This document shows, piece after piece, positions 1 to 12,200 of a DNA stretch of 30,628 bases. A program made the position numbers and the translations under genes. The stretch's first letter is position 1. Each line of letters begins with the position of its first letter. Location: the NCBI GenBank assembly GCA_016748015.1, contig JAAOMT010000647.1, positions 342,040 to 372,667 of the forward strand, given 5' to 3'. Source of the stretch: Geosiphon pyriformis (Eukaryota; Glomeromycota; Glomeromycetes; Archaeosporales; Geosiphonaceae). Under the pieces are notes generated by a model. It did not search any database and was not told the origin of the DNA. It saw nothing but the letters and a program-made list of their open reading frames with translations.

Positions 1-66
1 TTTTTTTTTTTTTTTTTTTTTGAAAATTTTAGTTTCAAAAACTTACGCTTTACAAACTTAAAAAAA
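1..66. other. Poly-T run and 5' flank of the lipase-like gene
   Basis: The window opens with a T run of 21 bases followed by AT-rich sequence up to the proposed ATG at 67. No exon upstream of 67 can be judged because the window starts here. The T run is a low-complexity tract of unknown significance. Confidence 0.5.
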
Positions 67-239
67 ATGGTTTACCTATTCAAATTTAAATGGTCAAAAG
101 TATTCTTAAAGTCTTTCTTATTTCCCCAATTGACGAGCATCATTTTTTTAATTTATTTTCTATTTCAAAATGAATTTATTATTATTAAAATTGAAGATTA
201 TGGAATTCAAGAAAAAAATCACTTTTTTAATATATCCGC

Positions 240-294
<55 letters not shown>

Positions 295-1599
295 GTAGTT
301 AAAATGAAAAGGAATAATCTAGATTTAACATTTGTAAAAATGGTTATTCAAGATGAAATTGTTTTAAATGAATTATCTTCTACTGCAACTTTTGCGTGGG
401 AAGCATCTTGTCAACAAATTTATGAAACTAATAAAGTAAATCTCTTACATGGTGTTAGTGTGAAAAGAGTTTGGGGTTAGTAAAAATTCATTTCTATTTT
501 TATAAAAGGATAAATTTATTTTTTTTTAAACCGAAATTTTTTTATCATTTTAATACACCACCACCACCACCGCCACCACCACTAACACTACCACTACTAC
601 TACTACTACTACCACTACCACTACCACTACCACTACCACTACCACCATATATATATATATAGCAATATTCTCAGATGCTACAATTTCTTTTGGTGCTATT
701 GAGTACCCATTTGATCAAATGGCAAACCCTAAAAGATTTTTTTGGGATTCTACTCCTTATCCATATGCGGAACATGCTAATGTTTGCAAAATTTTTTATG
801 AAAGATGGGAAAAATATTCATCCAAGTTTTGGAAGAAATTGGTAAATCTTGAAAAAGAAAATAATAATTATACATTCACAGGATTCGGCATTGGGGCTGG
901 TAAATAAATTCTTTTTTTTTATTATTTTTTATTATTTTTATTATTTTTATTTTAGATTGAAAAAATATTATTAATAAAAAAGTTTCTTGATTTTTAGTCT
1001 TTGCCGTATTTGCTGCACTTGAATATAAAAGGAATAATATGGAAGCATCAATAACTCTTATTACATTTGGTCAACCACGTATTGGTGATGACTTATTCGT
1101 CATTTATACACAACGTATACTGGATAAAGCTTGGAGGGTCACATACCGTGACGATTGGCTACCTAATTTTCCAATTGAGGGTTTTAATCGTGAGATGGCA
1201 AGTCCTTTACGCAATGGTAATCCTAAAGTTGTATATAGACACTTTCAAAAAGAATTTTGGATAGAGCCTAGATGCGATTGTTCAAATCATGAAGAGGTTT
1301 ATTTATGTTACCATATGGCTAGTTTACATGAGAATGAGGTATTTCTTGAAATTTTTATTGGGGATGGGGTGGAGTAGGATGGGCTTTTTTTTATTTATTT
1401 TTAAATTCATTGATCTGATTCGAAATATTTCTTTTAGAATTGTAATGCGAGAATTCATTTACATAACGTAATTTATCCAGGAAAAACTTGGAGTGAAGCA
1501 ATAGAATCATACAAAGTATCACACCCTGTTAATGAGCATCTTGGTCCTTATTTTGGACATACTATGTCACAAAATTGTCCAGAATTTAAAACATCTTGA
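67..1599 (+). CDS. Class 3 lipase-like alpha/beta hydrolase with Gly in place of the catalytic Ser
   Basis: Four exons (67-475, 663-899, 998-1338, 1438-1599) splice to 1149 nt, a 382-residue protein; all phases agree and the three introns are GT-AG (476-662, 900-997, 1339-1437). The N-terminus has a basic stretch and a hydrophobic segment (about residues 15-35) that could be a signal anchor, then a poly-Asn run. The class 3 lipase (fungal lipase) fold is seen in TFTGFGIGAV (207-216), the nucleophile elbow; ITLITFGQPRIGD (from 234); RDDWLPNFP, which supplies the usual Asp (D268); and HLGPYF, which supplies the His (H363). The elbow normally reads G-x-S-x-G, but here it is G-F-G-I-G, so residue 212 is Gly. 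Triacylglycerol hydrolysis by the usual mechanism is therefore unlikely; a binding or other non-canonical role is inference. The start at 67 is the first in-frame Met in the window and an upstream exon cannot be excluded. Confidence 0.82.
239..293 (+). repeat. AAT microsatellite encoding poly-Asn
   Basis: A run of AAT triplets lies inside exon 1 of the lipase-like gene and reads as about 17 Asn in a row, between the hydrophobic N-terminus and the catalytic domain. It stays in frame and probably forms a disordered linker whose length varies among strains. Confidence 0.9.
553..661 (+). repeat. CCA/CCACTA low-complexity tract and TA run inside intron 1
   Basis: Intron 1 of the lipase-like gene (476-662) is mostly a C-rich CCA, CTA and CCACTA tract followed by a TA dinucleotide run that leads directly into the acceptor AG at 661-662. 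It is the most C-rich stretch nearby. It is intronic: skipping it joins exons 1 and 2 in phase to give a smooth lipase-like sequence. Confidence 0.8.
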
Positions 1600-2006
1600 A
1601 AATTTATAATGCTAGAAATTAAATTAGTTTTTTTTAAAAATAATTGATTTTATTATGAGTTTCAATAATTATTCAATTGTAGATATTATTTCTGTTTACA
1701 CAAGTCTTAATATGTTGTGTGAATAAATATATAAATAAATATATAAATAAAATAAAATAAAATAAAATATAATATAATATAATATAATTGCTCACAGAAG
1801 AAAAAAAATGTTGAGATTCGAATATCTCGTCATTAAAGAATTGACCTAAATAAAATATATTCGTTAAAAAAAATAAATATAATTTAATTTAATTTTTATT
1901 CGCGTTAAGTTAATTATGACCGGAACGATAAATACTTTACTACTTTTACTAACTGTAAAATTTTCTAATTTCTTTTTATTTCAATACCTCGGATTTCACA
2001 AGAAAA
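1600..2006. other. 3' flank of the lipase-like gene, AT-rich simple repeats
   Basis: This stretch holds tandem ATAAATA/AATAA/AATAT tracts at about 1720-1788 and otherwise plain AT-rich sequence. I see no gene. It probably contains the 3' UTR of the lipase-like gene. Confidence 0.5.
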
Positions 2007-2420
2007 AATGTTCCCGAATATATATAAACACTGGAAGAAGGATAAACGATCCGCGAAACCTGGAAAAAAATAAAAAAAATAAACTGGTGAGTCATTAAAA
2101 GATCAACATATTACACCAACTGTGGTTGCTCAATTATGTTTTAGAGTTGTATCACTACTTATTGAATTGGTGAGACCCGAAAAATTTAGACGACATATTG
2201 AATAAAAATATATTAGATTCGCTTTTGGAAACAAAAATGCTAAAGATTATTTTTTCATCAAGATAATGATCCCGAAAACACACACACACACACACACATA
2301 TTTATAGAAAAAAAACGAGATAACATTATTTAAATTGTTCAGTTCAGTCTCCTGAATTTAAACCCAATATGAAATCGGTCCACTTTACAATAGAGATGAG
2401 CTTGGAATAGGATTGAAAAA
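2007..2420 (+). pseudogene. Relic of a decayed coding region, family unknown
   Basis: Protein-like patches occur on the plus strand in an otherwise AT-rich area. From 2007 a frame reads MFPNIYKHWKKDKRSAKPGKK, then two TAA stops in A-rich sequence, then TGESLKDQHITPTVVAQL and a hydrophobic/basic continuation ending RPEKFRRHIE before another TAA at about 2202. A different frame continues NILDSLLETK. Further on, near 2347-2410, QSPEFKPNMKSVHFTIEM is open. The composition resembles real protein rather than random AT translation, but the pieces cannot be joined without several stops and shifts. The CTGGTGAGT at about 2083 could also be an intron donor. I do not recognise the family. Confidence 0.3.
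2277..2300 (+). repeat. CA dinucleotide microsatellite
   Basis: An uninterrupted run of CA units of about 20 bp lies inside the decayed coding area. It is a simple sequence repeat with no evident function. Confidence 0.85.
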
Positions 2421-2525
2421 CAATTTTTAATGAAAAATGTTAATCGATTCGATGCCAAAAAGAGGGTTAGAAATAAGAGATAGAAGCAAAAAGTATAAAT
2501 ACAGATTTTTTAGTTTTGTAATTGT

Positions 2526-2558
2526 AATGTATGATGTATGATGTATGATGTATGATGA
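2526..2558 (+). repeat. Short tandem ATGATGT repeat
   Basis: Four tandem 8 bp units of the form GTATGAT follow one another. This is a small minisatellite with no associated gene. Confidence 0.8.
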
Positions 2559-3212
2559 TCTATTTTTTTTTTAGCAGCTTCTAACATTTACTTTTACAAA
2601 ATAAGGAAAAATAAAAAATTCCATTGAAATATTATTTTATTATTTTTAAATTAATTTTTAAAAGAATAAAAGTGCAGGCTTTTAAGTAAAAAGAATGATC
2701 AATAGAAAGAATGATTAAGAAAAATCATAAATAAATAAATAACTAACTAATTAACTAACTAAATTGATAAATAAATAAAATAATTAATAATAATTGAATT
2801 ATTGCACATTTTTATAATAACTAATTAAATCTATAAAAATTTAAATAAATTAATATTATCAAAATTTTTATTTTTATTTATATATATTAGCAATTTCAAA
2901 AAACTTGACATTTTTATAAATAATAGTTTAATTATAATATTGTTTGTAATTAAATCAAATTTAATCTGTATTATATTTACCAAATGTAAAACATAAATTA
3001 CTTTAAAGATTTACATGTATTCTTGTTACTTTTATTCTTAAAAGTCCACAAGACCAGAAGAATTAAATTCTATTCAATTTTCATCATTACATCAAAATAT
3101 ATTGCTATCCACCTAAACTCATCTTTGTTAAAGCTCTTATGGTCAATAACATATCAGAGCCAATTATTTTGAAATATTATACAATTTACTGATTATGATC
3201 ACATATCAAAAA
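2559..3212. other. AT-rich intergenic region with a short protein-like patch
   Basis: The region is mostly AT-rich and non-coding. On the minus strand around 3075-3160 a frame reads DHKSFNKDEFRWIAIYFDVM with stops on both sides. This may be part of the 3' UTR of the methyltransferase gene or a relic of an older gene. Nothing else is visible. Confidence 0.35.
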
Positions 3213-4747
3213 TTAATCAAGGAAAGTCAATTCTAATATTTCCCTTTTCACGTTAGCGGTAACTGTATGAACCACCTTGATTGCGAATAAATTATCACGT
3301 TCAACAAGTTGACGAAATACCAAGGTGCCTCCACCGACTCCAAAATACATTGTCTTTGCAGAAACCAACCTTAAATATGAATCATAATCGATTTGTCAAG
3401 GAACGGTTTAAGAAATGAGTAGTTCTTCATAAGCTTTACAATAAAAAATGGATACGCGATTCCTTTGGGTGGCTTTAATATATTCTTGATAACATCATAT
3501 AATTTTTTAGCGGAATCTGGATTGTAAATTGTTTCGGAGGTGAGTAATAGATCATATTTCTCTTCTGAAGATTGGATATTTAAAACATCCTATATAATTG
3601 AATTACATTAATGAACAAAAGATATTTATCTGAATAAGGAAGATGATTAAAATCAGCGGTTATGCTTACTATTAATCCGTTCCAATCGCCTGCAAAGAAT
3701 TGAGAGTTTTCAAGGGCTTTTTTTAATATATTCTTGTCCTCAAGAACATTCAACTCGGCTATACCATTTTCATCAATATCGTGAATTCCTGGTTTGATGA
3801 CCGTATTCAGTAAAATATTGGGTATTGTGACCAAATTAATCACTTGTTGGTTATAGTCTTGAAAATCAACTCGCATTGATTTTCCACAGTTCAACATATA
3901 AATTCCAGGGAGTCCAGAGCCACAACCAAGCTAAGATAAAAAAGTTCATGCCCAATTTTTAATTAAATATGTAGAAAAAGGAATAATAAATTATAATGAG
4001 TTAATTATGCACAGACATATTTCACTATGAATTAGAGATTTACCTCCAGGACCTTTATTGCATCAAAATTTGCTACTCTTCCAACAAGATATTCAACAAG
4101 ATCAATCGAGCACTCCCAAGTTTTCAATCCACCTATGTTTGAAGAATGAAAACAGATGTCAAAGAAAACTATTATTTTTTTCACTACTTTAATAAAATCA
4201 GAGAAATATTAAAAATTTAATGACCCTCATATACTCCTTTGACCAAATCACTCTCATTCGTGAGATCCAAAAAATTGCTGCAATCAGCCAGCTGTTCGCT
4301 TTCTTCCATATCATCATCTAATGCGATTTGACACTTGATGTCAGAGAGATGGCGCTTAAATAGCAAGAAACTATTTCTATCATTAACTTTCAATGTGATG
4401 GTTTCGGCCATTAAAGTTTCAGGGAGGTTTTCTAGCTGAAGAAATCAAATTAAAATGTGAATAAAAAAATTTTAACCAAGGAAAACATAAATTACCTGAG
4501 AAATAACCTTTACACACTTTATAACAACAGGAACCGCTGCCGTGCTTTTCCTGTCGTCTAAGCTTGCCTCATGAAGCATACCAATGATTTCGACCTCTTG
4601 ATCTTCGAAATCTATTTCCTCGTCCTCAGATAAGCCAAGTTCCTGGGACTAATAGTATAAATAATGAAAAATTTAAGTAAACAGCGTTTTAGGTACTTGA
4701 AAACTACCGTTGTTCCAACTCACTGAGAAATTAAAACGAAAAGCCAT
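3213..4747 (-). CDS. HPM1: METTL18/Hpm1-type protein-histidine N-methyltransferase
   Basis: Seven exons (4747-4724, 4648-4496, 4435-4225, 4132-4044, 3930-3670, 3589-3456, 3369-3213) splice to 1029 nt, a 342-residue protein; introns are 60-113 bp, all GT-AG, and every phase agrees. The family is a class I SAM-dependent methyltransferase whose yeast (Hpm1) and human (METTL18) members methylate one histidine of ribosomal protein uL3 (RPL3). Visible signatures are the short N-terminal MAFRFNF; DLVKGVYEGGLKTWE (about 121-135), typical of this family; motif I LELGCGSGLPGIY (158-170); the acidic loop VDFQDYN; LTSETIY (262-268); and AKTMYFGVGGGT (295-306). Length is close to the 370-residue homologues. 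An acidic stretch (residues 15-28) lies near the N-terminus. The start is set by the ATG before a perfect GTGAGT donor. The gene appears intact and is the clearest housekeeping gene in the window. Confidence 0.92.
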
Positions 4748-4859
4748 AATTTTGGAGAATTGTTTAGATAATCGATGATCATCGTGTTATAAATGTTTGG
4801 AATCTGATCGACATCCAGACCATTTTCGGGGTGTGAAACCTAATCTATAATAAAAGATT
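4748..4859 (-). promoter_or_regulatory. 5' flank of HPM1 with a 12 bp palindrome
   Basis: The 100 bp upstream of the HPM1 start have clearly more G and C than the AT desert that follows. They contain the perfect palindrome CGATGATCATCG at 4773-4784. A promoter or 5' UTR role is inferred from position only; no core promoter element is evident. Confidence 0.3.
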
Positions 4860-6784
4860 GGAAAAATTTTTTTAAGGATGAATTTCTGGAAATACAATTA
4901 TTAGTAGTAAAACAAAAAAAAGCCCAGTACTAAAAAAAAACATATATTAAAAATTTGATAATTCAAAATAGCCTAATTATATTAAAAAAAATTTCTATTT
5001 TCAATAAACCTATTTAATTGTTATAATAATAATAATAATAATAATAATTTATTAAAAAGAAATAATATCTTTTTTAATTTAACCAAAATTAAAAACTTAA
5101 ACAATTAATAAACATATATAATTTGTGTTTTTTTAATTTGCTTTTTAATTAATAAAATTTTGTATAAAGTTTTTTTAAAATTACAAATTATCTAATTATA
5201 TAACAAAATCAAATTAAAATACAAATAATGTTATTTGTTAAAAATTTAATTTAAAAATATTTTTTTAATTTTTATTATTAACTTAATATCAATTAAAAAT
5301 TTTACAAATTATATTGATTATATAATTATTAATAATACAATTTTTCAAATTTTTACATTAATTATTATAAAAAAGTTATATTAATTTACAAATATTACTA
5401 AATTCTATAATTATTTATTTATTACTTTAAAAAATTTAAGTAAATTTAAATAAATCAAATAAAATTTAAGTATTTTAAGTATTTTAAATAAATTTTTAAA
5501 AATATATGATTAGTATTATTTAAACAAAAAAATCAATAAAAATAATATTATTAGTTAATTTATTAAATATTAATGTTATATATTATATAATAACTAAAAA
5601 TATTATAAAATACTATAAAATATCTAAAAATATTACAGATATTATAAAATTCTTAAGTAATACTTTAAAATTGTTAAAAATACCAAAAAATAATTAAACA
5701 TACTAAAATTATTATAAAATATTTTATATTATTAAAAATATGTATATATACAAATAATTTTAGTTAACAAAAAAAGTATTAAAAATTAAAAAAATTGTTT
5801 TTATTTTTAAGTTAAAATTATTTTTTTGATTTATTATATATAAATTTAAATTATTATATTAATTAAATTTTTTATTTTATTTAATTATTTTTTTTAGATA
5901 AACAAAATTTAAAAAATATATAAACTAAAAAACCATTTAAAAAAACAACATATAATATTAAATATTTAAATTTAAGTTAATAAATATTTAATATTTTTAT
6001 ATTATTAAAATAATTTAAATAAATTTAAATACAATTAATAATATCTTTACTAATAAAACATTTATAGCTATAAAAGCTACTTAATAATATTTTATAAAAG
6101 TGGTTTTTTAAATAAAATAATAATTAATCAGTCTTTTGTTAATTTAAAACCATTTTTTTTGTTTTTCTTTTTACTGCTATTCAAATAATTAAAAAAGCCA
6201 AAATAATCAAGAAACAATTTCTTTAAATTTTTGTTATATTTAATAACAATTTTTTGAAACGTTAAAAAGCTTTTTTTCTAATGTTTTTAGTAATTTTAAT
6301 GTCTTAAAACCAGTTTTTTTAGCTCTTTTATTAGTTTTATATTATTAATATTAATTATAATATTTGGTTTTATTATAACTGTAAATAAAAAAATATTTTT
6401 TGTTTAGAATAATAATAATAAAAACATATTAATTAATCTTAATTTAAATTAACTTTTGACTGTATTTGTTAATATATTAATTTTTAATTAATTTTTATTA
6501 GTTTTAAAAGCAAAACAAAACATGTTTTTAATAATACTTAGAAAATAATTACTGATTATTAAAAATTTACTAAGTAAATAACTATTTTAATGTTTAATAT
6601 CTTTATTAAAATCAAAATAACTTATTTTAAAACTGTTTTTTAATCTGTATATTATTTTTTAGTGTAAAATTTATTTTTAAAATCAATAAATTGATTTTTT
6701 AAATTGGTAATAATACTTGTTTTATCTTTTATTTTAGATATATAATTGTGATTTTTGGTTTTAAAAAAAACTTGAATATTATAG

Positions 6785-6912
6785 TTATTAAAATTAGTAT
6801 TTTAAAAAAATATTATATTTAATAAAATATTTTTGAATATTAATATTGTTTTAAATATTAGAATATAAATAATTTGATTTTAAATTGTAAAAATATTATT
6901 GTTTTTTTTTTT
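6785..6912 (+). repeat. Decayed copy of the AT-rich repeat (fragment)
   Basis: This segment aligns by eye with 25643-25760 in the same orientation. Shared anchors include ATTAGNANTTTA, then AATATTAATATT, then ATTATTTGGCTT versus ATAATTTGATTT. Most differences are C to T or G to A in this copy. It is short because the surrounding sequence is too degraded to extend the alignment by eye. Confidence 0.6.
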
Positions 6913-8224
6913 TAAATTTTTATTTAAATTTGTAATTTTAAGTTTTTTAAATTTTGTTTTACTAATACTAAATCTTATATAAAAATTTCTGTCTTATTAA
7001 TTTTTTTTGTTTTTGTTTTTTACTTATTTTTGCTATTATTATTATTAATTTTATAATTGGTTTTTATTTGGTTTCTTTGAAATTTAAAATAATTTTAATA
7101 ATTAAATTAATTATTAACTCTATTAATATTTTGATTTAATTAATAATTAAGTTAATTAATGCTTTTTTTGTTCTAATTGCAAATAAAATTAAATAATATT
7201 AGTAAATATATTAATTGTTTAGATTTAAAAATTGTTAAGCTTAAAACAAAATTTGGTTTTAATAGTAATAAAAAAACATTATAAATATTATTATTAATAA
7301 AAAAATATATATTTAAATAATAATTTTGTAAAAATTTTAAATATTTAATATAAAATTTTGTATTAATAAACTATTATATAATTAAATAGTTTATTGTGCA
7401 AAAAATGGCTTTTTGAGTAAATTTTTTATTAAATTTAACTTATTTTGTTTTTAATTAATTTAAATAACTGATCATATATAAAAAATATATAAATTATAAC
7501 TATATAGGAATTTTTGAATTTTTTTTCATAATTAATAATTAAATTATACTTAATTAAAATATAAAATTTTTTTTTTAATGTAATTATGTTTTTATATTTA
7601 TTTTTTATAAAATATTATCTTTTACTTATTATAATTTATATATTATACAATTTTTTATAAAAAAAAGTTAATTCTATTAAATAATTTTACAATTTTAATA
7701 TATATTAAAAAACATATAAAAAAGAATAGATTTAATATAAAATATTTTAAATTTTTTTATAAAATAATAAAAGTAGTTTTATAATTAAAAATTAAATATT
7801 TATTTGTAATAATATTAATATTTAAAATTTTTTATTAAATACAAGTTTTTTATAGAATATAATCTTAATAATAATTAAATATTTTTTAAACCTTAAAATA
7901 ATAATAGCAAATTTTTATTAATAATTATTAAAAAACTAAAAATAAAACATATTTAATTGTTAATTTTAAAAATCAAATTATTAATTTTAAAACTACATAA
8001 TTAAAATTATTATTTAATTTGGTTTTAAATATATTATAAAAAACAAAATAATCTTAATAATATTTTTAATTATTAAATTCAAATAAATATATAAAATAGC
8101 TTTAAAAATTTTAAAAAATTAAAATAAACAATAATATACTATAATAAAACTACTTAATAAAATAAGTAAAAACAATATTAAATTAAACAGTTATTTTAAT
8201 TGTTAACTTTATATATATAAAAAT

Positions 8225-9035
8225 TATATTGTTATAATTAAAACTTTTAATTTTTAATTTTTAATTATTTATATTAATTATTAATATTATTAACCATTCT
8301 ATTTTAAAGAGTAATTATTAATGTAATTATTAACTTAATTATTATTATTTTTTAAAAATATATAAATAAAACTTTTTAAAACAATAAAAATTTATTTATA
8401 CTTATTAAAAACAAAAATTAATATAATAATATTAATTTTTTAATTTTTTTTCATATATATTTTTTTCTGATTTGTATAATTATTAGTTTTTATAAAATAT
8501 ATTAAATAAATATTTACTAAAAAGTATAATTAAAACTTAATATTAAATTTTAAAAACACTAATATGAAATATAAAATTATATTAATATATTATTTTTTAT
8601 TAAAATACAAATTATCTTTCTATATTTAGATTCTTTTATTAGTTTTTAAAAAAATAATAATTAAAATATTTATGAAATTAATTTTACATATTAAATTTTT
8701 ATTAATTTAATTTACTTATTAAAGTTAAATTATTTTATTATTATATTTATTATTATATAATACTATTTTTTTTGTATTTATTAGCTTGTTATTTTTAATT
8801 ATAACAATATATAAATATGTATATTTTTAAAAATTACTTTTAAACCAAAAAAATCTTTAAAAATACTTAAAACATATTACAAAAATTATTTTTAAACAAA
8901 TAAATAAATAAATGTTTTTGTGAAAATTTAGATATTATTATCATTAGAACTAATATTTTAATAAAAATATATTTAATAAAAGACTTTTAATTATTAATAT
9001 AAATTTTTAAGTATTAAAATTTAAATTAAGTAATT
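8225..9035 (+). repeat. Decayed copy of the AT-rich repeat
   Basis: The segment aligns co-linearly with 25015-25730. The clearest part is 8465-8735 against 25263-25530, for example GTATAATTATTAGTTTTT against GCATAATTATTTGTTTTT, and the shared CTTATTAAAGTTAAATTA near the end. In this copy most mismatches are T or A where the 25 kb copy has C or G. No coding potential is left in it. Confidence 0.75.
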
Positions 9036-9250
9036 TAAATTATAATGTGTTTTTATTTTTTTTTATTGAATGTTAAGATAAAAAATATTTTTGTAATTGG
9101 AAAAAATGTTAGCATTTTTAGAAAAATAATTAATAATTTAAGCAAAAAGGTTGTTAAACTTATAGTAAAATATAATATAAATGATATAATTAATAATAAT
9201 AATATGTTTTACAGCAACCAAATTCTTCTGTTAATAAGAAAAAATTTGCT

Positions 9251-12200
9251 AAAATAGTAATATTTTGGAAGATGTAGGCTCTTAATATATAGCTTCAGCA
9301 TAATATGGTTTTGATTGGTTCGAATGGCTGGTCACGTGTAGAAAGCTTATGAGCCATACTATTTTAGAGTATTTTATTTACTGTATAATAGTAGGTCGCA
9401 CTCTTTAAAAAAAAATCAAATTCTTTTAAAATATTTTTATTCATTTAATTAATATTTTTTTAAATAATAAATTTATATAGAAACAAAATAAGATTTGTTT
9501 TATACCTTTATAAATTATTTAAAAAATTATAAATTAAAATTAACCAATAATAAAAATTCTAAATATTAAAATAGTCAAATCAAAAATTTCACTAAAAAAC
9601 TCTTGACTTGTACACTTTTATCAAAAATTAGCACAATAATTTATTAAATTTGAATTAAAATTTTTATTTAACTAAATATATATATGAAAGCTTTACACAA
9701 GAAAATTGTAGAACAACAGCTGGAATTTGATAAATTTGATAAAATCAAAAAGCACATTTAAGATTGTAAGTATGAACTTTTCTTTTGTTAATGTTATTGT
9801 TATTTATTAACATAATTAGTGTGAAAAACTTAAGCTGAGAAAATTTAAACAGAACTAAAAGTTTGGCTATATAAACGCTTTTAAAAATAGGCTATATTGT
9901 TTTGCTATCATTGGATCAAGATGTGTAAGTTCCAGTTTCTAGTGTATAACTTCTTAAACTTAAAATTATCAAAGATAGCTTATTATAAGAAAATTATAGC
10001 AAAGTAAGTGTATAGGCTTTCTAAATTATAGCGTTTTATAGTATCTTAACTGCGTCTCACTTTTGAATTATTATTATTGGTTTTTAATCAGTTTTTTAAA
10101 AAAAAATTATTTTTTTAAATTTTCCTAAAAGATAAAGAATATCTTTAAAAGTAAACTATTAATGAATGAAGATTTTTAATAATAACTTATTATTTTATTT
10201 TCGAAATTAACATTATTCACGAGTATTAATAATTTTTAAGAAATCTATAATAAAATTTTGAATTTTCTAAAAGCGAAAAGAGATTAGAAATAATAAATCT
10301 TAAGAAATAGCTGGTAAATAAGTATTTTTTAGATATAATTGAAAAACCTTTATAAAAGGTTTTAATGTTTGATTACTAAATTTAAGTGTTGTATATTTTT
10401 AACACCATATTTCTTCAATTCATTGTGAAATCCTTTTAAAGGTTTATAAAACTAGATATTGAAATTAATTAATTTATATAACTGGCTTACCCGTTAGAAA
10501 GGATTAAATTTTATAAAATATTTTCATATATCTTTAATTAATCTAGTTTCGGCGGATACCTAGTCAAAATAGAGAGCCCGCTCTTTAAAAAAAGCATTCT
10601 ATTTAAAAAGAATCTCTCTTTCAAAGTTCCTAGTAATTAATTTTGCCGAGCATTAATATATTTATTCTACTCTCTATTATTACATATAGATTAATTATAC
10701 TTCATTATATTGGTTCATGGTGATTCGCACTTATAAAAGTTACTATAACATACGCAATTAATTTAGATCTTGGATTGAGTTAACCCACAAACTCAGAATA
10801 AAACTAGGATAAAATAATATTTAGAACGATTGTATTGCTGAGCTCATTGAAAAGTGTCATTATCCCAATCTATTGAATAGCCTTAAAGTTAGATGTATAA
10901 TAAAAAGCCTAAAATTGAGAGCTACAGTTTAATTGATTAGAAAAACACAGAAAAATACCAAAAAACCGACGAAATATTGAATATATCCAGGTAGAGTATA
11001 TCTAAGTTGCATCTCAAGTTTCTAGAAAAGTGAATCAATTTTTTGAATTAGTTAATATGTTAATTTGATTTTACTTTTCAATAAATTTAGTGTATTTAAA
11101 AGTTAAAAAAAATTTCATGGTGTTATTTAATGCTTATTTGCTATCTATCATAGTTATTTTAAATTTATATAATAAAAAATAAATTAGTTGAAAATTTAAT
11201 TTTGATACAACTTCTTTTTAAAAATGCTTTTAATCTTCCTTTTTATTAATATTTAATAAAGAAGATTTAGACCTAAGTTTATTGATAAAAATTAAAATTA
11301 AATCCTTATTGTGAAGATGTACAAAGTCTATCAATTTTTAATGTTATTTTCTAAAAAAAACTTAACCAATTTTTGTATTAAGTTATTAACTTTTAAATTG
11401 TCTTGCTTAATCTTTATATTTTTGAACAAAAGGCAAGCATTATATTTTTTTTAAATATAATAATATTCATAATAAGTTTATTAATTTTTAAATAATTTAT
11501 ATTGTAAAAAATATTTGACTTGATTACTTTTCCAAATCAGTTATTTTGATTTCGTTAAATTCAAAACTTAATAATACAATAAACAGAATAATTGAAGTAT
11601 TTTCCAAAAATAGTAAAAGAAAAGTGCTTTTGCTTTTGTTTATTTTAAATAACTGGTTTTTTCCTTAATTTCTACTTTTTTAGTTTAATTTGGACATTTA
11701 AAAGTTGTGGGAATTTTATAAAAAATGGTTTGTTTGATTTTTTAATTTATGAATTTTTTTAAATAAATGTTTCTAAAAAGATTCTTGAATATTTAGATTA
11801 TTTATTAAACTGTTAATGTTGTTAATTATTGGAAGTTTTATAAATAAGCATTTTTTTTTGTAATTTTCATTTTTTCGTCATTTATTCTTTTTATTTCTCA
11901 TAAGTACTGTTATTCTAGGTTAACTTGTAATAATTTAAAAAATTTACAGATTGTTTATGTATTTCATAAAATAATTCATTTTGTCTTATACAAAATCTTA
12001 TTTTATTTATTTATTTGAAATTGAACTCTGCCAATTAGACTTGAAATTCTAAAAAACCTATCACTAAAATATCTAAAAAATACTTTCACATAGAATATAA
12101 ATTTAGCTAAAAATAATTTTTATGACGGTTATTTTATATTTTTCTGAAGGTTAAAATTAATAAATAAAACAATCTTTTTTAGGTTTTTACCAAAAGATAT

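Larger units (their letters stand above)
4860..9250. other. 4.4 kb AT desert
   Basis: This stretch is almost pure A and T; lines I counted hold about 4 G or C in 60 bases. There is no credible coding sequence: a 70-codon open frame at 9045-9257 is rich in Asn, Ile, Lys and Phe and looks like a by-product of composition. At least two segments (6785-6912 and 8225-9035) align to a better preserved repeat at 25.0-25.75 kb, so much of the desert is probably decayed repeats rather than unique sequence. Confidence 0.7.

Noticed and set aside
471-662. Plus-strand frame with long Pro and Leu runs
   Set aside because: It is the CCA/CTA low-complexity tract of intron 1 of the lipase-like gene.
1067-1471. 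Two other plus-strand open frames overlapping the lipase-like gene
   Set aside because: They are alternative-frame shadows of exon 3 and of intron 3 with exon 4.
1916-2098. 60-codon plus-strand frame starting MTGTINTL
   Set aside because: The protein-like signal in this area lies in another frame, and no family similarity is apparent here.
4860-9250. Centromere or replication origin because of the extreme AT content
   Set aside because: Composition alone is not evidence. Alignment to another repeat explains at least part of the block as decayed sequence.
4860-9250. Mitochondrial DNA insertion, suggested by the AT content
   Set aside because: No mitochondrial gene, rRNA or tRNA is recognisable, and the segments match a repeat elsewhere in the nuclear window.
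9045-9257. 70-codon open frame in the AT desert
   Set aside because: It is almost entirely Asn, Ile, Lys, Phe, Leu and Val, as expected from AT composition, and overlaps the end of the decayed repeat.
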